Source: Poecilobothrus nobilitatus (lineage: Eukaryota; Arthropoda; Insecta; Diptera; Dolichopodidae). From it: a DNA stretch of 64,000 nt. The notes below the pieces were generated by a model that worked only from the letters and a program-made list of their open reading frames with translations, was not told the origin of the DNA and did no database searches. The stretch is taken from positions 92,042,670-92,106,669 of the forward strand of contig OX352773.1 in assembly GCA_947095535.1 (NCBI GenBank). The letters run 5' to 3'. Positions 33,480 through 46,424 of this stretch are shown here, one piece after another; within the stretch, counting starts at the first letter, position 1; each line of letters starts with the position of its first letter. A program made the translations under genes and the position numbers.

Positions 33480-34480
33480 TGTATAAATGTACATACACAT
33501 TTAATTTTTGTTTTCCTATAAAATAATAGTCCTTCTCCCAAAGGCAAAACCAAAATAAAAAAAAAACCTTTTATTTGTTTTTTTTTTTGTTTTTTGTGGC
33601 TTTGTACAAATATAAAAAAAAAAAAATATTTTTTTAATTTAGGTTAAAAAATTGGAATCGTAAAACTGAAAACATAGAAAAATTATTATAGGGTATAACA
33701 AATATTTTTTACTAGTATTATTATGTATTTAATTCATAATAACCACACATATACATACATATGTAGATATAGTCATATTTACTTTATGTACATGAAATTA
33801 TTATATAATATAAAATATTAAATATGTGTAATAATAAATTTTCTGTCACCCATATATAAAACATTTTTTATTTTTATTTTTTTTTTTTTTATGCATATTC
33901 TTTAATGTTTTTTGGCTAACAATTTTAATTGTATAGTTATAGATACAAATATATGTATATGTATTTGTAAGTTGCTTCGATTACTTGAGAATGAGTTTAA
34001 AAGGTCAAAACTATTTTTTACAAAAGTTTAATGTCAGTATGTACAAAAAAAAAAAAAAATCTGATTTAACATAGAAATTCGGACATTAAATGTTTAAAAT
34101 GCTAAAAATTTATGATCAATGGTCATAATACATACTAAAAATTAGTTAATCCTTCTTGTCCTTTAATAAACTAATAAATATAAAAATGGATAACTTTTTG
34201 TTATCCTATTAAATTTTTTTTTTTTATTAAATTTGAAATTTTTTAAAGATGTTTTAATGAATTTTAATAATATTAAATTGCAGATTAGCAGAAATAAATT
34301 GGTACTAAAAACAAAAAAAAAAAAAATAATCTTCGATAAATTTTTAAATAATGGATTTATTAAGGATTTAAATAAGAGAAAGAAATGAGCATCTAAAAAT
34401 TATAAAATGGGTATATTCATTTTTTTTGCCTTTTATTTGTGGTTTAGATTTTCTAAAAATATGTTATTAATAATTTAATA
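33480..34480. other. A+T-rich DNA, no gene seen
   Basis: TATG/CATA-rich simple sequence and poly-A/T tracts. Confidence 0.5.
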
Positions 34481-34481
34481 T

Positions 34482-34842
34482 GGGATTCTATGAATTAATG
34501 TAGAAGGACTAACGTAGAAAACACCTAAAAGAACTAAACTCGAAAAAATGGTTGATTTATTTTTTGACTTTAGTTATTACCATATTTTTTTTATTTTAGT
34601 TTATACGAACTAAGGTAGAAAATTATAAAGGAATTAAAGTAGAAAAGAAAATTTCCGACATTTTCTCCAACATAACTAATATTTTTCAATTTTATTTTAA
34701 ATTTGCCGAACGTTGTCATTTTCTAATTTAGTTCTTTACATTTTGTCAACTTAGTTCATATGAACTAAAGTAGAATGGTTTTTGATATTAGTTCATGTAG
34801 GTGTTTTCTATGTTAGTTCCTTCTACTTTAATTCATACAGCC
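34482..34842. mobile_element. MITE with ~50-bp terminal inverted repeats
   Basis: The left end (34482-34536) carries TATGAATTAATGTAGAAGG and GTAGAAAACACCTA. The right end (34788-34842), read in reverse, carries TATGAATTAAAGTAGAAGGA and ATAGAAAACACCTA. About 45 of 50 positions agree by eye. GAACTAAAGTAGAA-type words recur inside in both orientations (near 34608, 34635 and 34765), giving subterminal repeats. Size ~360 bp, no coding. The superfamily is not assigned because the target duplication is unclear. Confidence 0.8.
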
Positions 34843-34977
34843 TTTTAGATACAGATATAAATTTAAATTTTTATTTGTAATATATAATGGAAATATTTAG
34901 AAAAAATTTCGTAGCAGTTTTTAACGTTCAATTTTTATAGACACTATATCTACTATCAGTGATTTATATTTATCTGA

Positions 34978-35212
34978 CTCAACATGGTGTAGTGGTTAAG
35001 TTGCCAGCTTTTTAAGCGGTGACTCATGATATCAAATCCCGGCCAGATTATATCAAACAAAAAGTAATTTAATATCGTAATTAATGTATGTTGTATAATA
35101 ATAATAATAAAATGCTGCCTTCAAATATTGCTTTACGCAAGAAAGAGTTATATACTACTCCATATTATAACTGCTGATGGCTTCATCATGAACGAAATAG
35201 TAATACTTATCC
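34978..35212 (+). mobile_element. SINE family C, 5' part
   Basis: A box TGGTGTAGTGG (34985-34995), a degenerate B-box area (ATCAAATCCCGG, 35031-35042), an AAT microsatellite (35097-35111), then 'ctgccttcaaatattgc', 'atatactactccatatt' and 'gctgatgg' as in the copy at 1582. It ends before the 3' module. Confidence 0.75.
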
Positions 35213-35427
35213 TCAAATTGAGTATAGAGTGTTTCTTAACTTTTTTAAATTTAATAGAGGGTCATATATACAGATTGTAGTAAAATATTTAACATCAAGT
35301 CAAACAGCATTATATTGTATTAAATACTTCACTGAATAATATAAGAATCCGTTAAATGTTCATTTAAAGAACTATCATTAACTGATTCATTCATCATTTA
35401 CAGGTGTTAGTAGTTTAGCAAATGATA

Positions 35428-35612
35428 CTAGGGTTTTCAGTAGTCTAGTAGCTGGTAAGAGTTTATAAAATACACTGTAAACATCGAGCGGGTGTGAGTT
35501 CGAATACCATACACGTCGTAAGAATTATTCTCCCTTACGACATTTACTGCCACACCTAGAAAAAAAAGCTGCGTAATTTCCTTATCACATTTAAGTGACA
35601 CAGGAATAAGCT
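35428..35612 (+). mobile_element. tRNA-derived SINE, family B
   Basis: A-box-like TAGTCTAGTAG (35441-35451), B-box-like GTTCGAATACC (35498-35508), then 'ttattctcccttacgaca', 'ctgccacacct' and 'gctgcgtaatttccttatca', matching the family B copy on the minus strand at 4373-4551. Confidence 0.75.
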
Positions 35613-35739
35613 ACAAAAAAAATGATATTAGTTCTTAGTTTTAATAGTTTAATATTATTACCCATTACCTAAGTTTCTCAAGGTTTATTTTAAAACGGAT
35701 TAAATCGAATGCCTTACTGATAGAATGACATACGGTCAG

Positions 35740-36100
35740 TAAATGCAGTTTACTGTCAGCAATCCATTTATTGGATTCCATTTATTAATAACAACAAAAA
35801 CCAATTCGGTTAGACTGGTTATCATTGATTTCCCCTCTTGCAAACCATATTGTACTATTGCGATGAAAGATTTACGATAGTCAGCATAGAATTCGTAAAT
35901 AATATTTTAAAATAGTTTAGGGTGATTAACAGCTAACAATAGATCTATAATTGTTTGGACAATGATGACCTATAATTATTAAATAATTATTTGGACAAAC
36001 ATTTGGAAAATTAATGGACAATGAGTCCATTTTTGAAAATTAGAATAACAAAAGAAACATTCCCAAATTTTTGGAAAAAGACGGCTTTGGCTTAAGCTAA
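35740..36100 (-). pseudogene. Decayed reverse-transcriptase relic
   Basis: Minus-strand translation near 35895-35790 gives a QYGLQEGKSMITSLTELV stretch resembling the QyGFr.g.ST..al..l motif of LINE RTs, preceded by a KLF..II-like part. There is no long open frame. The clade cannot be told. Confidence 0.35.
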
Positions 36101-36249
36101 AAAATTAAATAGTTTTCAGATGGGGATGTGCATAGTATTTTAGAAATTCTATCAGATTTTGCTATCTTAAAGATCATTTTTCCTATTATGATACTTGTTC
36201 AAATGATAGTACTAATGTCAAAACTTAAAGATTGAAGAACTAGGTTTTC

Positions 36250-39200
36250 CAAGTATGATGCACTTGAAATAAATTCATTATTTTAATAAATTTTTAAGAA
36301 GCAAATGGTAAAGAAGTTGGAAAAATAATATGTGAAATGTCAGATGTTGCTTCTTCCTAAACCAAAATGGATGGATAATCATTAGTGGATCAAATGGATT
36401 TTTCATTTTAAATTTAAATGCTCAAAATTAACAAAATCACGAATCAAAATAAAACTGTAATTTCATGCTGTCAATATAATTTTTGTAAAGATTTTTAAAT
36501 AGATTTTTGAAAATGTATTGTAGGTGTTAAGAAATGAATAGTAATGGTGACTTGAATTAGACTGAATATATTTCTTCCAACCAGAATTTCGTTCGTTTGT
36601 TAATATAATTTTCATAATTATTAAATTAAAGTCCTTTTATAATTGAATTCGTCTTTATTTAAAGTCAATGTAGTAAAAATATCAATAAATTCAATCAATT
36701 TAGGTATGCATCAAAAAAATTAAATTTTACTAAAAAACAATTTGAAATTAAAATTTTTATAACAAAAAAGATTTTTCTTTTTTATAAAAATTGTATTTAA
36801 AAAGAAAAATGATTTCCAAAACAGTTATCTTTTATTTGTATACAAATTTTTTTTTTTTATTAAGATAAATCAACACCTATATTATCACTAATATTGTCAT
36901 AAACACAAAAGAATTTTCATATTTTCTTTTTTTTCTTGAATAGGAACATACTTTCCTCCTTAAATTTTTTTTTTATATTAATTTTGATTTTCAACGTTTC
37001 AAAAGATTCAAGGAACCAAAAAGAATACGAATTTATAAAAACCAAAAAAAAAATTGAAGAAAAAATTTTCATATTTCCTATAAAAAAAAAGGAAAGGGTA
37101 GTACCATCTGGTGTAAACATATTGCGACAAAATTTCATGATTCATTGTCTTTTTGTTTGATGTTTTCTTTTTTTTTAATATGCGAAATACAAGAAAAAAA
37201 AACAAAAGATTTTTATTTCTTTGTGTTCCAGATAATTTCACAAAGCTTTTCTTAACAATACGACCCAAAATCTGAGAAGAAATAAAAAGGTGAACATATT
37301 TTTGTTTTGTTTTTGTTTTTTAGACACATAAAATATTTATTGGAAAATTGTCAATAAACAATATGAATATCTTAAGATGCGAGCACATTTTTTTTTTTTT
37401 TTTGTGATTTATTCTTTTCTTTTTTCACAATATATTTATTTGACAAAATAAAACTTTATACAACAACTAAACAACTAAATAAAAAAATAAACGAAAGAAA
37501 AAAATGAAGTCCTGTCAATTTTAGGATTGAAAAAAAAATTATTTTGTTTTTCTTCTATTGTGAATACAATAAAAAAAAATACAGCATTTGTTTTCTAAAA
37601 TAAAAATACATGGATTTTTCGCATGATGATCCTATATTATTATATAGATATGTTTTTTATTCTGCATCAATTTTGTACTTTGTCAAATTTTTTTTCACTA
37701 GTACTACATTAATTTTTTTTTTATATTTAAATAAATCTACTAAGATAACGTTATAAATAAAAAATAAGGATTGTAATACTTTTCAGATTAATAGATAATA
37801 TTTAAAGAATTAGGAAAAAGTATATGAAAAGTTGTAATATGTAAACAAAATAAAAAGAAAAAATGTTTTAAATAATAAAATAAAAGTGTGAACGATAATT
37901 TGTTGATGTTCAAAAATAACAATAAATGATAATCCTTTTTGTTTTTTTAGAAAAAATGCTAAAATCAAATTTCTTTTTATTTGAATTCATAATTTTAACA
38001 TTTTTAAGGCTTTTTAAGTAAATAAAAGTATTTTAAGTGGTCAATTTTTTAATTTTCTCAATAAAAGTTATAATAAAGTAATTAAATTTTTGAATTTTTT
38101 AAATTGTTAAACCCAGCTTACAAAATTTTTCTTTAAAATAATCATTAACATCAGCTGTATAATAATATTTGTAACCGCCTATAACTATGCAATTATTTAG
38201 TATACATAGAATAAAATCTTTTTTGTTTTGAAATATGTATTAATAAATATGGATTGATAATAATGCCAAATAAATAAAGTACATATATGTATAATTAAAT
38301 AAATATATTTTATATAATATTGTAAACCTATATCTATATAAATTTATATAAAAATAATGAACACAACCTTTTTTAATATGATAAAATTACAAAACCCATA
38401 TCTTAAGTTTATGAAATGTTAACTGAACCATAAATTCAATTTCAATATCAATGTGATTTCATATAAATATATTCATAAATATAAATTTAAAATTTCAATT
38501 TCTTGTATTTTTATGTCTTATATCCTTAAAATTTACTTTTAGATTTTATTATTTGTATTTTAGGTTTTCATTCTCTTGCCAACAGTTTTCATTTTAATAT
38601 TGATAATTTAATTATCGGCTGATCGTTAATTTGTTGGTTCTATGAATTCACTATCTAAAATTTTTCAAATCAGTTTCAGAAGAAATCGAATTAATATAAT
38701 ATATACTATATAGATATAGATATAAATCTTATATCTAATATTTATATTTAATTGATTTCTATTAAATATTTTCTAACCATCATTCATTTATTTTGTATGT
38801 ATATTGGTTTTTCCTTTTCAATTCTGTTCTTTTTCAAAAAAAAAAATCAAATTCTTTACTTTGTAATGTTAGTTCAATATAAACATTCTATGGTATAGAG
38901 TTGGTAAAGTATTGAAAATAAAAATTTTCATCTTAAATCAAATTTGATTTTATAATTTGATTTTTACATTATTTTTAGATATTTTCTTTAAAAAATGATT
39001 TTTTTTAAATTAATTACAACTAATTTTAAAATATGATGAAAATCAATCATTAAAATTTCAATTAGAAGCAAATTGCACAATCAATTTCGATGTTAAAGTA
39101 TATTATATTAAATATTTGTTGTCGAAGTTAATTCTAAACCTGTTTTACGTTGTCAATTTCATATTTTTGATTTTAAATGTTAGAAATTAAATAAACGTTT

Positions 39201-41215
39201 TCTTATTCTATACTTCTTTAAATTAGTTTTGATATTGTATATATGATGTAGTGAATGTTACGAAATGAGTAAAACACATTTTAGTACAAAATCTGGAAAA
39301 ATTTCATTATTAGTTTCACTTTGTTCATCGGTTCGTTCAAGAAAATTTCTACACCCTTTAAAATGAAGCAATGGAATTTAAATGTGTACAAAAAAAAACA
39401 ACTAATTTTATGGAACAACTTTTTATATAGCCCTCATGCATTACAAAACTAAAGTACTTTAAAACAGGAGAAAGTTTTTAAATGTCAATATCTGAAATTT
39501 TCCTTAATATTTTTCCAATCAAAAAACATAAAAGAAAGGAAATTGTTTAAAATTTATAAATCTATATTAAATTGTTTTTGTAATTTACGTGCATTTACGT
39601 TTTATAGAATTAAAATTCTGCAATTTTTTGGTTCCTCTATTGTATCTACGAAATCCTTTTAGCCAAAAAAAATTTGAAAGAAGTGATTTCGAGAGAAAGA
39701 AGATAACTTACAATAATTATACGTACTCACTAATAATTAAAAAAAAATTGTATTTCTCTCTGTTTTCAAATCACTAGGGATCAAAAATTAAAAATTTGTT
39801 ATTATTTTAGACACCTGTAATCTGCACAACACGCCAAATGAATTACAATATTATGTTTTTACATGTGTTAACGGTTTTTTCTTAATTATATAGGATTCCT
39901 AAAAATTTAAGGAAGTGTTAATTAATTTTTCACCACTTTTTCACTTAAAAAAAAATTCTGAAAATTTAAATAGAAAAGTGATTACACTATTTATTATCCT
40001 TGAGAAAATATACGCCTCCAAAAAGCTTTCATTTTATGTATTACCTTCTTTGAATTTATTTTATTTACAAATGATAATTAAATTTAGAATAAATGAAAAG
40101 AAAAATGGGTAAAATTATATATTAATTATTATTTATGTCTATCAGAATCATTATTCTTATTATAATCATCAAGTGATTATCAAACCGAATCTTTTTCTTT
40201 ATCATTCTTATTTTCTTTTTCATTTTTGTTATTTGTATTTTATTAATGAATGTAAAAAATAAACCATAAAATTTTAGGATGAGTGTTAATAAAACTATTA
40301 TCCTTATTAAAAAAAAAAATAAAAAAAATAATTTTTATTTATTTTCATTTCACAAATTATTTAATTATGACAACATTCCTTTTGTTTCAGATAGATTCCA
40401 TCAAAAGTTCTTTAAATATTTTAAAAAAGGATTTTATATTATAAGACAGTTCTGAAATAGGATTAAAATTTTTCTTTGTTTTTTTTTTTTATTTTCTTTA
40501 TTTTATTTATAAATTACTGAACCCTTAAAATGTAATCTCTAAATTTCTTCAGTTTATTTTCTGTCTATGAAAAATTTCTGCTATATTTTTATCTTAAAAT
40601 ATATATGCTTCACAATTTTTCAAAATTTAGTATATAATATACATATAAGATATATGATATATCTTATATCTATATATATATTAATTTATATATGAAAGTG
40701 TATTATCAAAATACATTAAAAAATTTTTTAAAATTACTGAATGATGAAATTTATGGTAAGGGATTAAGGTTCAAGCTATCAGAGATTTTTGTACTGAATT
40801 AAAATTAAAAGAAGGACATTAGTACACAATTACATTTGATAGTATAGACTTGAATGAATTCTTTATTGTTTTTAAATATATTATGCAAAATGTATATATA
40901 TGTATATTATAATATATTATATAATGTTTTGTCGTTTTGTAGTTGAAAAGAAATTTTTTATTTTTTGGATATCCCAATTCTATAAAAATATTTTAAATGA
41001 AAATAAATATATAGGAATTTAAAATTAAAATTTATTAATAGGAATACTAATTTGATATTTAAAAATTATTTTCTTTTCATTTTACTATAAATTAGTTCTC
41101 AATTATTTGGCAAAATTGTCATATTTTTATCTGAATTTGAAAAAAAATATTCACCTTTAGGACTCAAGAAATTTATGCTTAATTTATGGTATTATTATTT
41201 ATATACCCATATGAA
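36250..41215. other. Long A+T-rich stretch, no gene seen
   Basis: Five kilobases of poly-A/T-rich DNA with TA-rich patches (for example 38660-38760 and 40620-40700). Frames of 62-86 codons (36917, 36936, 37008, 39589, 39915) overlap on both strands or are K/F/N-rich. None has a recognisable domain, and no repeat landmark shared with the rest of the window was found. Confidence 0.5.
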
Positions 41216-41790
41216 TATGGTTCAAGGGTATAATAAATATGCCATTACGTTTGTGTTACCTTAATGGATACGAACTAGTTAATATAACAAAGTATAAATA
41301 TTGTTTCATATATTCTAATTGTGCAAAATTTGGTTGCTCTAGTTTTAGTCTAACGCACAGATTCGGTAGGCGTCATACAAATTCTTCTTCAAGAAGATAA
41401 CTCAGTGTCTATTAAAGCTAGGATTTTTGATCAAGTTTTATACTTCTGTGAAATTTGGTTGGTTCAGTGCAAAAGGTTCGAATAACTAACTGCCGTACAA
41501 CTCCAAAATGTACATACATATACCTCGATTTTTAATTAAGTCAAACGTTAGAAATCTTGTAAAAGTTGAACGAATTTTATGGCAAGAATTTCTTTGAAGT
41601 TTTGTTGATTCGGATGAAGGGGTTCGAATAGTTCTCACACAACTCCAAAATTAACATAATTAATATATCATTTCCTTTAGTCAGATATATACAAATATGA
41701 TATATATAAATTTAATGAAAGATAATTAGACTATATCGTACGGTTATTCTAGAGTTGACCCAGTTTACTCTACACTCTTCTACATGTTTC
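41216..41790 (+). mobile_element. Family B element, short copy
   Basis: Starts TTCAAGGGTATAATAAATAT and ends at CAGTTTACTCTACACTC, as in the copy at 11497. The interior has fewer and more decayed repeat units (landmarks near 41360, 41468 and 41620). Confidence 0.7.
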
Positions 41791-41850
41791 CATATTTCCA
41801 ACTATCTATAATTGCTTGGTTTTGCTATTAGTTGGTTTACTATTATTAGA

Positions 41851-42674
41851 TTTTTAGCACATTTTCAAAAAAATTTTGAAAACATGTGCTATTAGTTTCA
41901 CTCTGCCCGTCTGTCTCTCTATCCGTCCGTTTCATTACAAAGCTTCTACACCGTTAAAGATAAAGAAAAACAATTTTAACCATGTCTAGGTCTCATAAAA
42001 AAATTAATGTTGTAGAACAACTTTTTCACATAGCCGCATCTATTATGGAGCTGCAGCCCCTCCAATTTTGAAAAAGTCCTATTTTTAAATACGTATATCT
42101 CATTTTCTACCTAACATTTTTTCAATCTGAAAACGTCATTCGACAGACATTTTTTTTTACTTTGTAAATTAATATCAAAATTATACAATTTTTTTAAATT
42201 TAGTATTTAAATTTACAGTTATGTGAAAACTAAATTTTGCATGACTTTTCTACTCTCATAACTGCGGAACGCCTTTAGATAGAAACTTTAAATTTTGAGA
42301 CAAGAAATAACTTTTAGAATTAGTATAAGTTTTCTCCGAAAATTTTTGTGCCGCCCCTGTTTAAGAGTTATTACGGCTCAGAAATTGAATATTTGCTATT
42401 TTTGGACACCTGTACAAATTTTTCTTCGGCAAGACATACAAAGTAAAGCTCCAGTAATATATTTTGTGTGTTAACCGTTTTTCTTAGTTATATAAGGTTG
42501 CGGACTTACAGCCCCTTAAAATTCCAGAAAAGTCATATTTTCACATTTTTCTTATTACAAAAAATTTCTAAAATTTTCAAATTTTTGCGCAAGTCACAAT
42601 TCTAAACAGTTTGTATTGTCTTTTAGAAATGTGCGCTTTTAAAAACCGTTGGTTTTTTTCATTCTACCTTGTTT
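41851..42674 (-). repeat. Family C repeat, left arm of a 0.8-kb inverted repeat
   Basis: The whole stretch from TTTTTAGCACATTT to ATTCTACCTTGTTT is the imperfect reverse complement of 44219-45025. Shared landmarks in mirrored order include a CCGTCCGT run, 'ctccaattttgaaaaagtcc', 'ttttgcatgacttttcta', 'tgagacaagaaataac', 'ttttggacacctgtac' and 'aaaagcgcac'-type words. No coding. The identity and lack of coding suggest a non-autonomous element. Confidence 0.85.
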
Positions 42675-42996
42675 TAATTCTGAGGAGGATAAATAAAAAT
42701 AATTTTTGGCATAAAAGAAGTAAGAAATAAACGCTAACAAATAAAACATCATAAATTATTTCTTATATTTTTTTTAAGATTTCATATTTTTTATATTATA
42801 ACAAATATATCTTATGTTTCGTCATTGGTTAACATTTTTTTAACTTATATTCTTTTTAAATAGTAATCATTATCTAGATTTAAATATTCGCTGAATGGTA
42901 AACAAAAGCATTACACATTGTTTATGATGATAGCAGTGGCAGTATTTGTTGCTTCCTTTAATTATTTTTTAAGTTTAAACTTATTTTGACTTAAAA

Positions 42997-43350
42997 AAGC
43001 CCCATTCCTCATGATATCAGACGGCAGTTGGACAAAGAATAATAAAGAAAAACCCGAATCAATTAGTGATCACTTAGAAAATCTTTTAAAATCAAACAAA
43101 ATAAATTCAAATTTCTGTTAAGTAAAAAATATCATAATCAATGAAAATATTTACACAAGAAGTAATTAAGAAAAATAAAACCACAGGGTTAAATAAAGCA
43201 TCAGGATTTGATCTTATAAACGCTAAGGTGCTAAAAGAATTGCCAAAAAAAACTTAAATAATATTAACATAAATCGTAAATATATCACCGAACTAAAAAT
43301 ATTTTTCCAATAGTTGGAAAGTAGCAGAAGTTAAAATAATACAAAAATGC
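42997..43350 (+). pseudogene. Jockey-type LINE relic, endonuclease-RT junction
   Basis: Two open pieces read as Jockey ORF2. One is SDGSWTKNNKEKPESISDHL and onward (43018-43120), the linker before RT. The other, after a short break, is KASGFDLINAKVLKELP (43201-43250), the first RT motif. SNSWKVAEVKIIQK follows near 43305-43346 after a stop. Later parts are decayed. The C-terminal end of what may be the same copy is at 45141-45314, beyond a MITE and a family C repeat. Confidence 0.7.
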
Positions 43351-43570
43351 AAAAAAATACAAAAATCAAGTGAAAAAATATGTTAAAACAAATAAAGTAA
43401 AAGAAAACTTATTGAGAGTAAATCTGTACATATTAATTTTACTAATAGAATAATATTCCCACTGAAAATAAACTTAAATGAGTAAAGATATCAACCGAAT
43501 ATACAACAATATACCCAGAAATTATATTAAAACAAGTAAATGTAACAGTAAGTCGATGCAACCGACTTAT

Positions 43571-44154
43571 TTATACCCTACACCTAAAAAATTCAAATTT
43601 AATTAAAAATCCATAGTTATTTTAGTTAGGTATTTAATATAAGCTAAAAAAAATGCTTTTACAACCTTTGTACAAAATTTCAGGTTTCTATCTTTATTAA
43701 ATTCGAAAATATGCTTGTTCGGTTTTGGGAATTGTATGGGAGGTATCCGAACGACCACTCTAATTCATCTCAAGTTTTAGGGATATCAGGGATTCAGGAA
43801 AACACACCCTCGTACAAAGTTTTAAGTTTCTATCTTTATTAATTTCGAAGATATGCGTGTTCGGTTTTGGGAGTTGTATGGGAGGTACCCGAATGCATGG
43901 TCCGATTTCGCCCATTTACAGTCCCCGCCTTACCTTAGTCATTGTTAAGCTACAATATAAATTTCATCAAGATAGCATCATTATTTTTTGAGTTATAGTG
44001 CGTACGGACGAACGGACGGACATCGCTAAATCGACTCAGGAGGTGATCCTGATTCAGAATATATATACATGTCTATACCTAACTCGTTTCCTTTTGGTCG
44101 TTGCAAACACCATACCAAAGTTAATATACCCTATACTTAAAGTGTAGGGTATAA
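43571..44154. mobile_element. ~580-bp MITE with TTATACCCTACAC ends
   Basis: TTATACCCTACAC at 43571-43583 is exactly inverted at 44142-44154 (GTGTAGGGTATAA). Inside are two direct units with a 142-bp period (landmark TTTCTATCTTTATTA at about 43685 and 43827, then TTCGGTTTTGGGA and GTATGGGAGGTA), and a CGGACGAACGGACGGAC run near 44005-44022. The right end also folds on itself (ACCCTATACTT and AAGTGTAGGGT). It has no protein, and its place between Jockey pieces shows it inserted into the relic. Confidence 0.75.
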
Positions 44155-44218
44155 TAATGTCAAGTTAAAGTGAAAACAAAACGTTAAAAAGAGAAAAATT
44201 GAATTTGATAATAAATAG

Positions 44219-45025
44219 AAACAAGGTAGAATATAAATCAACGGTTTTTAAAAGCGCACTTTTCCAAAAGACAATACAATTTTGAATTGTGACTTGCACA
44301 AAAGTTTGAAAATTTCATGTAATAGAAAAAAACGTGAAGATAGGACTTTTCTGGAATTTTGAGGGACTGTAAGTCCGGAACCCTATATAACTAAGAAAAA
44401 CCGTTAACACACTTAAAAATATATTACTGGAGCTTTAATTTTCATATCTTGCCAAAGAAAAATTTTTACAGGTGCCTAAGTTACAGGTGTCTAAAAATAG
44501 CAAATTTTCAATTTTTGAGGCATAATAACTCTTAAAGCGGGGGTGCTACCAAAAAAATTTCTGAGGAATTCTTCTATTATTACTAATTCTAAAAGTTCTT
44601 TCTTGTCTCAAAATTTCAAGCCGTTATCTAAAAGCGTGCCGGAGTTATGAAGGTAGAAAAATCATGCAAAATTTGGTTTTCACATAACGATAAATTTAAA
44701 TACTAAATTTAAAAAATGTATATAATTTTGAAAGCCATTTATAAAGGTAAAACAAATTGAAAAAGTGTTAAGCGAAACATGAAATATACACGTTTAAAAA
44801 TAGGGCTTTTTCAAAGTTTGAAGGGCTGTAGTTCCCTGATGGATGGAGCTACGTGAAAAAGTTGTTCCACAAAATTAATTTTTTTATGAGACCTACCCAT
44901 GGTTACAATTTTTTTTCTCTATCTTTAATGGTGTAGAAGTTTTGTAAATAGACGGACGGACGGACGGACAGAGTGAAACTAATAGGCACATTTTTTCAAA
45001 ATTTTTTTAGAAATGTGCTAAAAAT
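44219..45025 (+). repeat. Family C repeat, right arm of the inverted repeat
   Basis: Reverse complement of 41851-42674. It carries a GACGGACGGACGGACGGAC run (44951-44969) and ends with GTGCTAAAAA. Jockey sequence lies on both sides (43350 and 45141), which suggests this arm inserted on its own rather than as the end of one large element. Confidence 0.85.
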
Positions 45026-45140
45026 TAAGGGTTTCTAGGTCGTAATTCTAAATTAACGATATTTTATAATAAAGGGTGTATATAATAAGAAGTGCTAATT
45101 TACATAAACTTTTCAGTATAATATTCTACATAATATCGTA

Positions 45141-45314
45141 AATGATCCCTGGGATGTGCGTAATAGTGTTATTCATAGAGTTTTAGAAATCCCTATAGTT
45201 ATAAATGAAATTAAGAGATATGTCATAAAAAAAACTCGTATACAACGGAATATATATCTAGAAGGTACTATACTTATAGAAAATCGAACTAATAAGGAAG
45301 GCTTAAAAGAATAA
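45141..45314 (+). pseudogene. Jockey-type LINE ORF2, C-terminal end
   Basis: About 57 open codons start NDPWDVRNSVIH and run through LEIPIVINEIKRY to a TAA at 45312-45314. This fits the conserved Jockey end (PWYVRN..I...L.IPTV..EI.R). The 3' flank (to about 45490) shares words with the end of the copy at 61740-62290 (for example TTTAGT and 'attctgctacagga'). Confidence 0.75.
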
Positions 45315-45489
45315 CACATTAGATATAGCGCAAAGTATAGATTTCCTCAGGAAGGTACATAAGATGCACTTAAAGAAAACGTTATCATACCAATAATTGT
45401 TAGTCAGTTCGACTAGTTTTAATATAGGACAAGTTAGGTTTAGTATGTAAAAATTCAGCACACATTCTGCTACAGGATACTTTTAAAGA

Positions 45490-46387
45490 TTACCATCAAC
45501 CTATGAGAAAAACAACCTTATTTTGACGCTTATTTAAAACTAATTGAGTATAAAATATTCCAGTACAGTACAGTACAAATTTCTACATACGTTTATTTTA
45601 AATTTAAGTTTTTTTTCAAAATTTTCAATAACATTAGGTTTTTATTTTCAATTATTTATTTTAATTATCTAAACTCTTTTTGTAATGAAAGTTAAATACT
45701 ACTAAAAATTAATTCACTAAAACTCACCGGTTCTAATTTTGCACGTGTAATAATATATATATATATTTATTTTGGTCCCAAAAATCTAATGAAAATCCCA
45801 TTGTGTAATAAATAAAAGATAATAATATGTAATCAAATTTTCATATATATGAAAATGTAGGGTATCATTATTCCCATAAGCGAATATTACATTATTATGA
45901 GTATATATTTAAATATAAAAGAGTCGTAAAAGTACTTTGAATCCGATCATTATTTTAAAATTAAAGTAACATGGGTGCTATTCGGACATAAGAGTATAAA
46001 ATTTCATAGAATATTTAGGGAAATCTAAAATAACAAAAATTTAATGTATTAAAAATGTTTTATATTGTAAATTTGTAATTTGTATCCTTAATTTTTATGT
46101 TTGTTTTTTTTTTTTTAATGTTTTACAAGATTATTTTCATTCCATTTAGAATTATTTTTGTTTCTTTATAAAAATTTAAAAGTTTAATAGGGTTTGGAGT
46201 TTTTTTGTTGTTTTTATCCTTTTTTAGTTATTTTTTTTTATAAAGATTGAATACGAAACAGGTTTCTATAAATTCTCATTGGAAGTTAAATCTTCCATTT
46301 TTCTGATAAGATTTTTTTCACCCTTCGAAAACTAAAATAATCAAAATAAATAATTTTATTTCGAAAAACCTTAATATATGTATATAA

Positions 46388-46424
<37 letters not shown>

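Noticed and set aside
36917..37268. Three overlapping frames of 73-86 codons
   Set aside because: Both strands open, K/F/N-rich from homopolymer runs, no domain.
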